55,148 bases of DNA from Actinomadura geliboluensis (GTDB lineage: Bacteria > Actinomycetota > Actinomycetes > Streptosporangiales > Streptosporangiaceae): contig NZ_VCKZ01000008.1 of NCBI RefSeq assembly GCF_005889745.1, positions 1 through 55,148 of the forward strand, written 5' to 3'. Of the stretch, positions 8,399 to 15,859 are shown piece by piece. The notes under the pieces are model-generated. The model saw only the letters and a program-made list of their open reading frames with translations, made no database searches and was not told the DNA's origin. Within the stretch, counting starts at the first letter, position 1; each line of letters starts with the position of its first letter. Made by a program: the position numbers and the translations under genes.

Positions 8399-9861
8399 CG
8401 ACCGACGACATCGCGACCACGGCGGAGATCGCCCGGCTGGCGCGGGGCACGCTGCTCCCGTCGTTCCCCGGGCCGACCGCGCCGCGCTGGCTGCTGGACG
8501 AGCTGGAGGGCGGCCTCGCCGGCGTCACGCTGTTCGCCCTCACCGGCAACGTGCCGAGCCCGGAGTCGCTGGCCGCGCTCACCGCGCAGATGCGCAAGGC
8601 CGGGAACCCGTTCGTCACGATCGACGAGGAGGGCGGCGACGTCACCCGGCTGGGCGGCCACGCGACCGGCAGCCCCTACCCCGGCAACGCCGCGCTCGGC
8701 GCCGTGGACGACCCCGAGCTGACCCGCCGCGTCTACCGCTCCCTCGGCGCCGAGCTGGCCGAGGTCGGCGTGAACTTCAACTTCGCGCCGTCGGTGGACG
8801 TCAACACCGCCGACGACAACCCCGTGATCGGGACCCGCTCGTTCGGCTCCGACCCCGAGCTGGTCGCCCGGCACGCCGCCGCGGCCGTCACCGGGACGCA
8901 GGAGGCGGGCGTCGCGGCCTGCGCCAAGCACTTCCCCGGGCACGGCGCGACGGTGGACGACTCGCACCTGTCGGTGCCGCTCGTCGACGCCGACCTGGAG
9001 CTGCTGGACCGCCGCGAGCTGGTCCCGTTCCGGGCCGCGATCGCCGCCGGCACCCGGGCGGTGATGACCGGCCACCTCAACCTGCCCGCGATCACCGCGG
9101 GCACGCCCGCCACGCTGTCGCACGCCGCGATCACCGGGCTGCTCCGCGACCACCTCGGCTACCAGGGCGTGATCGTCACCGACGCGCTCGACATGGAGGG
9201 CGCGAGCGGCGCGATCGGCATCCCGGAGGCGTCCGTGCGGGCGCTCATCGCGGGCGCCGACCTGCTCTGCCTCGGCCCCAAGGAGGGCGCCGAGACCGTC
9301 GAGGCGACCCTCGCCGCGATCGACGAGGCGGTGCGGACGGGGCGGCTGCCGGTCGCGCGGCTGGCGGCGGCGGCCGAGCGCACCGCGCTGCTGCGGGACT
9401 GGCTGGCCGAGCCCGTCCCCGCCGCGGTGGACCGCGCGGCCGGCCTCGCGGCGGCGCGCCGCGCCGTGCGGGTAACGGGAGCGCTCCCAGGCTGGGACGG
9501 CCCGCCGCTGGTCGTGGAGACGGAGTCGTCCGGCAACATCGCCGTCGGCCCGACCCCGTGGGGCCTGCACCCGTGGGCGCCGGACGCCGTCCGGACCGAC
9601 GGCGCGGACGGGGCCGCGGACCGCGTCCTGGACCGTGCCAAGGGGCGCGGCCTGGTCGTCGTCCTGCGCGACGCGCACCGGCACGCCCGGCAGCGCGCGC
9701 TCGCCACGGCGCTGCTGACCGCCCGTCCCGACACGGTCGTGGTCGAGATGGGGCTGCCCGTCTGGCGCCCCGGATCGGCCGTCTACCTCGCCACCTACGG
9801 CGCCGCCGCGGCCAACGCCCAGGCCGCCGCGGAACTCCTCGGCCTCGCCCCGGCCGGCTGA
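8395..9861 (+). CDS. GH3 beta-N-acetylhexosaminidase (NagZ/DasD-like)
   Basis: A 488-residue glycoside hydrolase family 3 enzyme. The NagZ signature KHFPGHG (178-184) is followed by D189-S190-H191, the Asp-His acid/base dyad specific to GH3 N-acetylglucosaminidases. The nucleophile is D263 in IVTDALDMEGA. There is no signal peptide, so the enzyme acts in the cytosol on imported chito-oligosaccharides or muropeptide-derived sugars. About 150 residues follow the catalytic domain (from about 340) with weaker similarity, as in the longer DasD-type proteins. The GTG start overlaps the permease stop. Position as the last gene of the transporter operon supports intracellular cleavage of the imported GlcNAc-containing sugar. 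Confidence 0.9.
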   Translation: MTTDDIATTAEIARLARGTLLPSFPGPTAPRWLLDELEGGLAGVTLFALTGNVPSPESLAALTAQMRKAGNPFVTIDEEGGDVTRLGGHATGSPYPGNAALGAVDDPELTRRVYRSLGAELAEVGVNFNFAPSVDVNTADDNPVIGTRSFGSDPELVARHAAAAVTGTQEAGVAACAKHFPGHGATVDDSHLSVPLVDADLELLDRRELVPFRAAIAAGTRAVMTGHLNLPAITAGTPATLSHAAITGLLRDHLGYQGVIVTDALDMEGASGAIGIPEASVRALIAGADLLCLGPKEGAETVEATLAAIDEAVRTGRLPVARLAAAAERTALLRDWLAEPVPAAVDRAAGLAAARRAVRVTGALPGWDGPPLVVETESSGNIAVGPTPWGLHPWAPDAVRTDGADGAADRVLDRAKGRGLVVVLRDAHRHARQRALATALLTARPDTVVVEMGLPVWRPGSAVYLATYGAAAANAQAAAELLGLAPAG

Positions 9862-9865
9862 GCCC

Positions 9866-9912
9866 GCGGCGCGCCCGCCGGACAAGGAGCCCGGTTCCGG
9901 CGGGCGCGCCGC
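9866..9912 (+). terminator. Operon-end hairpin, perfect 16-bp stem
   Basis: Arms 9866-9881 and 9897-9912 are exact reverse complements (GCGGCGCGCCCGCCGG / CCGGCGGGCGCGCCGC) around a 15-base loop. It begins 4 bases after the GH3 stop and ends before the Rrf2 promoter. There is no U-tract, as usual in high-GC actinomycetes. Confidence 0.8.
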
Positions 9913-9969
9913 GTTCCACCCGCGGGCCCGCACCACCCCCGCGGGGCCCGAGTGGTTCGTCCGACAAGG

Positions 9970-9982
9970 GATAATGCGTACA
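9970..9982 (+). promoter_or_regulatory. -10 element for a probably leaderless Rrf2 mRNA
   Basis: GATAAT at 9970-9975 matches a TANNNT-type -10 box. A start site 7 bases downstream falls on the A of the ATG at 9982. No Shine-Dalgarno sequence precedes that ATG. Leaderless transcripts of this kind are common in actinobacteria. Confidence 0.55.
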
Positions 9983-10446
9983 TGCGATTGTCCGCCCGGG
10001 TCGACTACGCGCTGCGTGCCGCCGCCGAGCTGGCGGTCGCCGGGAGCCACCCGGTGACCGCGGTACAGCTCGCCGAGGCCCAGCAGATCCCGCCCAAATT
10101 CCTCGAGAACATCCTCGGCCAGCTGCGCCGGTCCGGCCTCGTCCGGAGCCAGCGCGGCCCCGAGGGCGGCTACTGGCTGGCGCGGCCCGCCGAGCGGATC
10201 TCCCTCGCCGACATCATCCGCGCCATCGACGGGCCGCTGCTCGGCGTCCGGGGCGAGCGCCCCGAGCACGTCGGGTACGAGGGGCCGGCGCGCTCCCTGC
10301 AGGAGGTGTGGATCGCGCTGCGCGCCAGCGAGCGCGCCATCCTGGAGCAGGTCACGCTCGCGCACATCGCGGCCGGGGAGCTGCCCGCCGCCGTCCAGAA
10401 GCTCACCGAGGACCCGTCCGCCTGGGAGAGCCCCTCGCTGATCTGA
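9982..10446 (+). CDS. Rrf2-family transcriptional regulator without cysteines
   Basis: A 154-residue Rrf2 protein. The typical N-terminus MRLSARVDYALRAAAELAV leads into a winged HTH, with VTAVQLAEAQQIPPKFLENI and the wing GLVRSQRGPEGGYWLARPAE. The C-terminal helix (VWIALRASERAILEQVTLAHI) would form the dimer. No cysteine occurs in the whole protein, so it cannot hold the Fe-S cluster of IscR/NsrR/RsrR. It resembles the CymR-like cluster-free branch, and the signal is unknown. The ATG at 9982 is chosen over an upstream in-frame start because the family N-terminus begins here. It is followed after 3 bases by the glycosylase gene, so the two form an operon. Confidence 0.9.
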   Translation: MRLSARVDYALRAAAELAVAGSHPVTAVQLAEAQQIPPKFLENILGQLRRSGLVRSQRGPEGGYWLARPAERISLADIIRAIDGPLLGVRGERPEHVGYEGPARSLQEVWIALRASERAILEQVTLAHIAAGELPAAVQKLTEDPSAWESPSLI

Positions 10447-10449
10447 GCC

Positions 10450-11232
10450 ATGCCGGAGGGCGACGTCGTCTGGTGGACGGCCCGGCGGTTGCGCGAGGCG
10501 CTCGCCGGGCGGGTGCTGACGCGCTCGGACTTCCGCGTCCCCCGGCTCGCCACGGCCGACCTGCGCGGCCGGACGGTGCTGGAGTCGGTCTCGCGGGGCA
10601 AGCACCTGCTCACCCGCGTCGAGGGCGGGCTCACCGTGCACACGCACCTGCTGATGGAGGGGCGCTGGCAGATCCGCCGCGCCGGGCCGCCGCCCCGCGA
10701 CCACCGGGTCCGGCTGGTGCTGGCGAACGCGCAGTGGCAGGCGGTCGGCTACTCGCTCGGCCTCGTCGAGCTGCTGCGCACCGCCGAGGAGGACACGGCG
10801 GTCGGCCACCTCGGACCCGACCTGCTCGACCCGTCGTGGGGCCCGGAGCCGGCCGCGGAGGCCGCGGCTCGGCTCGGCGAGCAGCCCGGCCGGGCCGTCG
10901 GCGAGGCGCTGCTCGACCAGACGCGGCTCGCCGGGATCGGCAACGTCTACAAGGCCGAGGTCCTGTTCCTGCGGGGCGTCAACCCGTGGACGCCTATACG
11001 GGACGTTCCCGACCTCCCGGCGCTCGTGGAGCTGTCTCACCGGCTCCTGGACGCCAACAAGGAGCGGCACGGCCACATCACCACCGGCGACCGGGGCCGC
11101 GGGCGGGAGCACTGGGTGTACGGGCGCGCCGGGCGCCCCTGCCGGCGCTGCGGGACGCGCATCGAGCGCGCGGAGCAGGCCGGGGAGCGGGTCACGTTCT
11201 GGTGCCCGCGCTGCCAGCCCGCCGCGGGCTAG
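10450..11232 (+). CDS. Fpg/Nei-family DNA glycosylase (endonuclease VIII-like)
   Basis: A 260-residue formamidopyrimidine/endonuclease VIII family base-excision repair enzyme. MPEGDVVWW gives the catalytic Pro2 (after Met removal) and Glu3. The H2TH region is visible as LLDQTRLAGIGNVYKAEVLFLRG. The C-terminal zinc finger CRRCGTRI...FWCPRCQ supplies four cysteines. The MPEGD start, rather than MPELPE, places it with Nei (oxidised pyrimidine) rather than Fpg (8-oxoguanine). It lies 3 bases after the Rrf2 gene, so translation is probably coupled and the glycosylase may be under Rrf2 control. Confidence 0.92.
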   Translation: MPEGDVVWWTARRLREALAGRVLTRSDFRVPRLATADLRGRTVLESVSRGKHLLTRVEGGLTVHTHLLMEGRWQIRRAGPPPRDHRVRLVLANAQWQAVGYSLGLVELLRTAEEDTAVGHLGPDLLDPSWGPEPAAEAAARLGEQPGRAVGEALLDQTRLAGIGNVYKAEVLFLRGVNPWTPIRDVPDLPALVELSHRLLDANKERHGHITTGDRGRGREHWVYGRAGRPCRRCGTRIERAEQAGERVTFWCPRCQPAAG

Positions 11233-11245
11233 CGGGCCGGGGAGG

Positions 11246-11270
11246 TCCGGGCGGTCGACGCCCGCCCGGA
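11246..11270 (+). terminator. Hairpin after the glycosylase gene
   Basis: TCCGGGCGG (11246-11254) pairs with CCGCCCGGA (11262-11270) around a 7-base loop, 13 bases after the stop codon. GC-rich, without a U-tract. Confidence 0.6.
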
Positions 11271-11402
11271 GCCCGGGCCCCGGGCGGGTCGCCGCTTGAC
11301 CGGGTCGCCGGATCCTGCGCCCGTAGGAAGATCTTCGATCGGTGACCGTTCTAAGTCAATTCTCGGGTTTCCTTATCGATCTCCCAGCTCTAGCTTTGGC
11401 AC

Positions 11403-12293
11403 ATGACCCTGGACGACCTCCGCGTGTTCACCGCCGTCTGCGCGGCCGGCAACCTCAGCGCGGTGGCGCGCGACCTGTCGTGCAGCCAGTCGGCCGTCAG
11501 CCAGCACGTGAAGCGGCTGGAACGGGAGACAGGGCTCGTCCTGCTGGAGCGGCGTCCGCGCGGCGTGGTGCCCACCCGGGCCGGGCGCATCCTGCACCGG
11601 GCGGCGACGGACGGCCTGGCGGGCCTGGACGCCGCACTGCGCCACCTGGACGACCTGCGCCGCGGCGTCGGCGGCACCGTCCGGGTCGCGACCGGCGCCA
11701 CGACCGTCCGGCACTTCATGGCGGCGGGGGTGGCGGCGTTCCGCGCGCGGCACCCCGAGGCGGCCCTGCAGTTCGAGACGGCGGGATCCAGCCGGCGCTG
11801 CCTGGGTGCCGTCCGCTCCCACACGGCCGACCTGGCCTGGGTGACGATCGGCCCGGCGCTGGAGGGCGTGGAGCAGCGCGCCGCCTACGAGCTGCCGTGG
11901 ATGCTCGCCGTCCACACGGGCGACCCGCTGGCGGAGCGGACGTCGATCGCGCTGGACGACCTGGCCGGGATCCGGCACATCGAGCTGCCCGCGCACTCCA
12001 CGTCGCGCGTCCACCTGGAGATGCACCTCGAACGGCACGGCGTCCGGCTGGCGTCCACCACGAGCGTCGCCGACTGGGACACCGCGCTGCTGCTCGCCGA
12101 ACTCGGGCTGGGGCACGCGATCCTGCCCGCGCTGCCGGGCTGGGGGCGGGGCACCGGGGACGTCCGGCTGGTCCCGGTCCCGGACCTGCCGCCGCTCGCC
12201 GCCGGCTGGGCCGCGCGCAGCTGGGACGCCCTCAGCCCGCTCGCCGTCGAGTTCGCCGACACCGTCCTGGCCCATCTGCGCGGCGGCACGTGA
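11403..12293 (+). CDS. LysR-family transcriptional regulator
   Basis: A 296-residue LysR-type regulator. The N-terminal HTH is MTLDDLRVFTAVCAAGNLSAVARDLSCSQSAVSQHVKRLE; the effector domain begins near GTVRVATGATTVRHF. It stands as a single plus-strand gene, with a comparatively AT-rich leader (11325-11402) containing the 10-bp palindrome GAAGATCTTC (11327-11336). No divergent partner is present, so its target is not obvious from context. The ATG at 11403 gives a full-length HTH. A strong terminator separates it from the convergent dps gene. Confidence 0.93.
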   Translation: MTLDDLRVFTAVCAAGNLSAVARDLSCSQSAVSQHVKRLERETGLVLLERRPRGVVPTRAGRILHRAATDGLAGLDAALRHLDDLRRGVGGTVRVATGATTVRHFMAAGVAAFRARHPEAALQFETAGSSRRCLGAVRSHTADLAWVTIGPALEGVEQRAAYELPWMLAVHTGDPLAERTSIALDDLAGIRHIELPAHSTSRVHLEMHLERHGVRLASTTSVADWDTALLLAELGLGHAILPALPGWGRGTGDVRLVPVPDLPPLAAGWAARSWDALSPLAVEFADTVLAHLRGGT

Positions 12294-12309
12294 CGTCCGG
12301 GCGCGGAAA

Positions 12310-12346
12310 GGCCCCGGCACCCGCCGGGAGGGCGGGTGCCGGGGCC
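12310..12346. terminator. Bidirectional hairpin between the LysR gene and dps
   Basis: Perfect 16-bp arms GGCCCCGGCACCCGCC (12310-12325) and 12331-12346 with a 5-base loop, preceded by GGAAA on the plus strand. It serves the two convergent genes. Confidence 0.8.
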
Positions 12347-12413
12347 ACAGCGCGGCCGGGACCGCTTCGCGCCGGGATCGCGGCGGCGCGACGCCGAACC
12401 GGTCGCCGCTCGG

Positions 12414-12881
12414 TCAGGTCTGGGCCTGGAACATCCAGTGCTGCTTCTCGAGCTCGGCGGTGATGCCGATGAGCAGGTCCTGGGTCACCTGGTCGGGCTC
12501 GTCGGTCGCGGCGATGCGCTCCCGGAACCGCCCGATGATCTGCGCAAGCGTGTCGGTCACCGCGGCGACGACCTTGTCGTCGTCCAGGTACCCGGCCTCC
12601 AGCTGCGGGAGCTGCGTGCGGTCGGCGACCGTGCGGGCGCGGCCGTCGGGGTTCACGCCGATCGCCACGGCGCGCTCGGCCACGTCGTCCTGGCCGGTGC
12701 GCGCGAGGGCGACCACCTCGTCCAGGTGCTCGTGGACGACCTTGAAGTTGCGCCCGGTCAGGTTCCAGTGCGCCTGCTTGGCCACCAGGGACAGGTCGAT
12801 GAGGTCGATGAGCGAGCCCTGCAGGGCCTCCCCCACGACCTTGGCGGCCTCGTCCGAAAGCGGGCTCTTGACCCTCGCCAT
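12414..12881 (-). CDS. dps: Dps-family ferritin-like DNA-protection protein
   Basis: A 155-residue Dps protein. The ferroxidase residues fit the pattern LVAKQAHWNLTG followed by VHEHLDEVVALA, the inter-subunit iron site of Dps. The C-terminus ends in the long helix ELEKQHWMFQAQT. It oxidises and stores iron and protects DNA in stress. The ATG at 12881 follows GAAGGAG on the minus strand. It is a single gene between the convergent LysR gene and upstream clgR. Dps genes of actinomycetes are usually stress-sigma-factor controlled, but no confident promoter match is claimed here. Confidence 0.93.
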   Translation of the reverse strand: MARVKSPLSDEAAKVVGEALQGSLIDLIDLSLVAKQAHWNLTGRNFKVVHEHLDEVVALARTGQDDVAERAVAIGVNPDGRARTVADRTQLPQLEAGYLDDDKVVAAVTDTLAQIIGRFRERIAATDEPDQVTQDLLIGITAELEKQHWMFQAQT

Positions 12882-12945
12882 TATCGGGCTCCTTCCGCGT
12901 CGTTACGGTTATCCGCTACAACACGGGAAGATCCCCGGGAATGCC

Positions 12946-12998
12946 GCGTTCATGCGTGAGACCGCGCACACCCGCGGCCCCGGGTCGGGCATGAACGC
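12946..12998 (-). terminator. Inverted repeat downstream of clgR
   Basis: GCGTTCATGC (12946-12955) and GCATGAACGC (12989-12998) are exact reverse complements separated by 33 bases. It lies 14 bases past the clgR stop, so a terminator or 3' stabilising hairpin is the simplest reading. The long loop keeps this tentative. Confidence 0.4.
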
Positions 12999-13011
12999 CG
13001 CGCGGGCCGGG

Positions 13012-13365
13012 TCAGGCCGCGACCATGTCGGCGCGGAACTCCCCGGTGATCTCCTCCGGCGTCTCCGGAATGCTCTCGGCCGGAATGCGCTCGTGCTCGG
13101 GCGCGCCCGCCATGACGGGCTCGTGCTGCAGCTCGGCGAGGGCGAGCTGATCCGCGACCTCCCGCAGCACGTGCGACAGCGGGACGCCCAGTGCTTTGCA
13201 GATCGAGGAGAGCAGCTCCGAGGAGGCTTCCTTCTGACCCCGCTCGACCTCGGAGAGATAGCCGAGTGACACCCGCGCCGCCGCGGACACCTCACGGAGG
13301 GTGCGTCCCTGGCGCAGCCGCAGCTGCCGCAGTACGTCACCGAGCAGCTGGCGAAGCAGGACCAT
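13012..13365 (-). CDS. clgR: XRE/Cro-type regulator ClgR
   Basis: A 117-residue HTH regulator. The HTH is [31 protein letters not shown], followed by a short helical region ([29 protein letters not shown]) and an acidic C-terminus ending VAA. This is the ClgR pattern: an activator of clp and lon protease genes that is itself a ClpP substrate through an Ala-Ala C-terminus. The ATG at 13365 is preferred over one 30 bases upstream because GGAGGGAG lies 8 bases before it. It follows cinA on the same strand by about 110 bases, the order seen in many actinomycetes. The degron role of VAA is knowledge of the family, not shown here. Confidence 0.85.
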   Translation of the reverse strand: MVLLRQLLGDVLRQLRLRQGRTLREVSAAARVSLGYLSEVERGQKEASSELLSSICKALGVPLSHVLREVADQLALAELQHEPVMAGAPEHERIPAESIPETPEEITGEFRADMVAA

Positions 13366-13476
13366 CGTCTCGCTCCCTCCCTCAGTTCGGACCATCTGCC
13401 GGTTCCACCGTACCCGCCTTGACGGCGGCCATGGCAGACCGTTGATTTCGTGTTCGCTCGGAACGTAACGCTGTAA

Positions 13477-14772
13477 TCAGTCCCGGTCTTCCCGATCTGC
13501 CTGAGCCTCCTCGCTCTCCTCCGCGGCGTCAAGCCCCAGCAGCACGCGTCTCAGCAGCTCAAGGGCGTGCACGACGGTCATCCGCCGGAGCACCGCGCGG
13601 GTCTCCGGGCCGGGGCCGGGCACGGGGAGTTTCGGACTGACCACAGTTCGCGAATCGCCGGGTCCGGCCACGCCGATATAGACCGTTCCCACCGGATGGC
13701 CGTCCTGCGGCTCGGGGCCCGCGACACCGGTCACCGCGACCCCGTAGGTCGCGCCGAGCGCGTCGCGGACGCCCGCGGCCATCGCGGCGGCGACGTCCGG
13801 GTGGACGGCCCCGTGCTCGGCGAGCAGTTCCGCCGGGACGCCGAGCAGCCGGTGCTTGGTCTCCGTCGCGTACGTCACCATGCCGCCCGCGAAGGTGGCG
13901 GACGAGCCCGGCATCGCGGTCAGCTCCGCGCCGATGAGCCCGCCGGTCAGCGACTCGGCGGCGGCGACGGTGGCGCCGCGCTCGGCGAGCAGCCGGTGGA
14001 CGACCCGGTCCAGCGTCTCGTCCTCGGCGCCGTAGACCGCCGTGCCGAGGAGCGCGCGGACGCGGGCCTCCACGTCCGCGAGCCGGCGGGCGGCGTCCGG
14101 GCCGGCCACGGTGATCCGGATCTTCACCTCGGCCGGGTCGGGCAGGTACGCCAGGCGCACCCCGTCCATCGCCTCGACCTCGGCGAGCCGCGTCGCGACG
14201 ACCGACTCCCACAGCCGGGCGGTGCGCAGCGTGCGGCGCGCGACGGCGGGCAGGCCCGCGATCCGGGCGAGCTCCGGCAGCACGGTCTCGTCCATGATCG
14301 TGTGCATCTCGAACGGGACGCCGGGCAGCGCGTAGACGACCCCGCCGGGCAGCTCGACGCGCAGGCCGGGCGCCGAGCCCGCCGAGTTGGCGAGCACCCC
14401 CGCCCCCTTCGGGACGTCGGCCATCCGCAGCGCCATCGGGCGCAGCTCGCGGCCGGCGCGGGCGCTCCGCTCGCGCAGCCGCGCCTCCAGGTCGGGGTCG
14501 CGGACGAGCGGCACCCCGGCCGCCGCGGCGAGCGCGTCCCGGGTGAGGTCGTCGTAGGTGGGGCCGAGGCCGCCGGTGGTGATCACCGCGTCGGCCCGGC
14601 CGAGCGCCGCCTCGACCGCCGCGACGATCACCTCGAGCTCGTCGCCGACGACGACGCTGCGGGTCACCTCGACGCCGTGGTCGGCCAGCCGCCGGCCCAG
14701 CCACGCCGCGTTGCCGTTGACCGTGTCGCCGAGGAGCAGCTCGTCCCCGACGGTGAGCAGTTCGACTCGCAT
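13477..14772 (-). CDS. cinA: CinA-family protein / nicotinamide-nucleotide amidase
   Basis: A 431-residue two-domain CinA. The N-terminal MoCF-biosynthesis-like domain (MRVELLTVGDELLLGDTVNGNAAWL ... VITTGGLGPTYDDLTRD) is followed by the C-terminal CinA/PncC deamidase domain (VAAAESLTGGLIGAELT; PGSSATFAGGMVTYATETKHRLLGV). The C-terminal half hydrolyses NMN to nicotinic acid mononucleotide; the N-terminal half is linked to ADP-ribose pyrophosphatase activity in other bacteria. An acidic tail (EESEEAQADREDRD) closes it. It lies upstream of clgR on the same strand. Its promoter must be in the 487-base gap to its right. Confidence 0.92.
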   Translation of the reverse strand: MRVELLTVGDELLLGDTVNGNAAWLGRRLADHGVEVTRSVVVGDELEVIVAAVEAALGRADAVITTGGLGPTYDDLTRDALAAAAGVPLVRDPDLEARLRERSARAGRELRPMALRMADVPKGAGVLANSAGSAPGLRVELPGGVVYALPGVPFEMHTIMDETVLPELARIAGLPAVARRTLRTARLWESVVATRLAEVEAMDGVRLAYLPDPAEVKIRITVAGPDAARRLADVEARVRALLGTAVYGAEDETLDRVVHRLLAERGATVAAAESLTGGLIGAELTAMPGSSATFAGGMVTYATETKHRLLGVPAELLAEHGAVHPDVAAAMAAGVRDALGATYGVAVTGVAGPEPQDGHPVGTVYIGVAGPGDSRTVVSPKLPVPGPGPETRAVLRRMTVVHALELLRRVLLGLDAAEESEEAQADREDRD

Positions 14773-15259
14773 GGGCGCTCCCGTCCTCGCCGCCGGCCGC
14801 CCGATCGCGGCCGCGGGCGAGTCGAATCTACCGGCGCGGGCCCGGCGGGGGCGCGGGCCGGTGCGGGTCCGCGACGACCCCGGTGCGCCACCGGTTCACC
14901 GTGAAAAACGGCCGAATGAGGACGCAAGCGACATAGCCCCGTTCAACCGCCGCAACCCGCTTATCCCTTTTCCGTCGCGCCGCGAAAGGAACGGCCGCGC
15001 TTCGGCCGCCCGGACGCGACCCCCGCGTCACTGCGCGCGGCCGGGACGGGCACCCGGGCGCGCATCGTCGCCGCACGTCAATGCCCCGGCCGGCCCGACA
15101 AACCCGGGACGCGCAGGTCACATTGTGAGTCAAAACTCATTTGATCGATTCGTCCCGCCGGGCGCGGGCAGGGATAATCGCATTGCGTGGCGCCCGCGCG
15201 ACCGGGGCCGCGGGACCACGACCGGGGTGGGCGTGGCCTCGCGGCCCCACGCGCGGGCG
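14773..15259. other. Gene-free gap between cinA and the DUF1990 gene
   Basis: 487 bases with no convincing gene. The sequence is less GC-biased in places (14890-15000 and 15120-15185) than the coding DNA around it. Visible elements are a 14-bp palindrome TGAGTCAAAACTCA (15126-15139) and GATAAT at 15174-15179, followed 7 bases later by a GTG (15187) that opens only a low-complexity 61-codon frame, which I do not call. The cinA promoter lies here. The rest could hold a small RNA, but nothing proves it. Confidence 0.4.
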
Positions 15260-15772
15260 TCACGGCCGCGACAGGCGGCGCAGCACGGCACCGCAGCGGC
15301 GGACGTACATCCGCTGGAACACCCGCACGAGCGGGCCCGCCAGCCGCGCCGGGGCCGTCGCGGCGCGGCTGAACAGGGTGACCGTCAGCCACACGTCGTC
15401 CTCCTCGTCCCGGTGCACGACGAACGACTCCTCCCCCGACAGCGGATGGCCCGGCAGCGTCCCGTACGCCCAGCCCGCGTAGCGCTCCTCCTCCCGCGTC
15501 CACACGATCCGGCACGGCGCGGCCACCCGCAGCGGTCCGACGCCGAGCCGGACGACGACGCTCACCCCGGGCGCCGCGCGCCCGGCGGAGGCGTCCACCC
15601 GGGCGGGGAGCGCCCGGTGCATCCAGAACTCCATGACCGCGTCCGCCGCGTTCTGGAACGCCGCCGCGCCGTGCCCGACCGGCACGCGCTCGCGCAGGTG
15701 CCGGTACCCCGCCGGCCGTTCCGCGTCCCGCGTCGCGCCCACCTCGGCGTACGTGAAGTCCCCTGCGGTCAC
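15260..15772 (-). CDS. DUF1990-family protein
   Basis: A 170-residue protein of the DUF1990 family, whose function is unknown. Family-type features include VTAGDFTYAEVGATRD at the start, PAGYRHLRERVPVGHG, ALxxWxMHRA-like FWMHRALPARVDAS, YGTLPGHPLSGEESFVV and a basic C-terminal region VFQRMYVRRCGAVLRRL. GTG 15772 is chosen because homologous sequence begins here; the longer frame upstream runs antisense into the MOSC gene. It is divergent from the MOSC gene with an 87-base gap. DUF1990 proteins have a beta-rich, lipocalin/START-like appearance, but I make no functional claim. Confidence 0.8.
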   Translation of the reverse strand: MTAGDFTYAEVGATRDAERPAGYRHLRERVPVGHGAAAFQNAADAVMEFWMHRALPARVDASAGRAAPGVSVVVRLGVGPLRVAAPCRIVWTREEERYAGWAYGTLPGHPLSGEESFVVHRDEEDDVWLTVTLFSRAATAPARLAGPLVRVFQRMYVRRCGAVLRRLSRP

Positions 15773-15859
15773 GGCCCCTCGCTCCCAAGCTGACGAATCG
15801 CCGTCAAGTATCGCCGTTCCCCTGTCCGCCGCGGGCGCGGGGCACGTACCGTCCCGAAC

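Noticed and set aside
8206..11112. 968-codon minus-strand frame across the GH3, Rrf2 and glycosylase genes
   Set aside because: Runs through two terminators and three confident plus-strand genes; low-complexity translation.
14828..15133. Minus-strand 101-codon frame upstream of cinA
   Set aside because: No Shine-Dalgarno sequence, erratic composition, and it overlaps the probable cinA promoter.
15187..15372. Possible leaderless 61-codon ORF behind GATAAT
   Set aside because: Low-complexity Gly/Ala/Pro/Arg translation that runs antisense into the DUF1990 gene; no support beyond the box.
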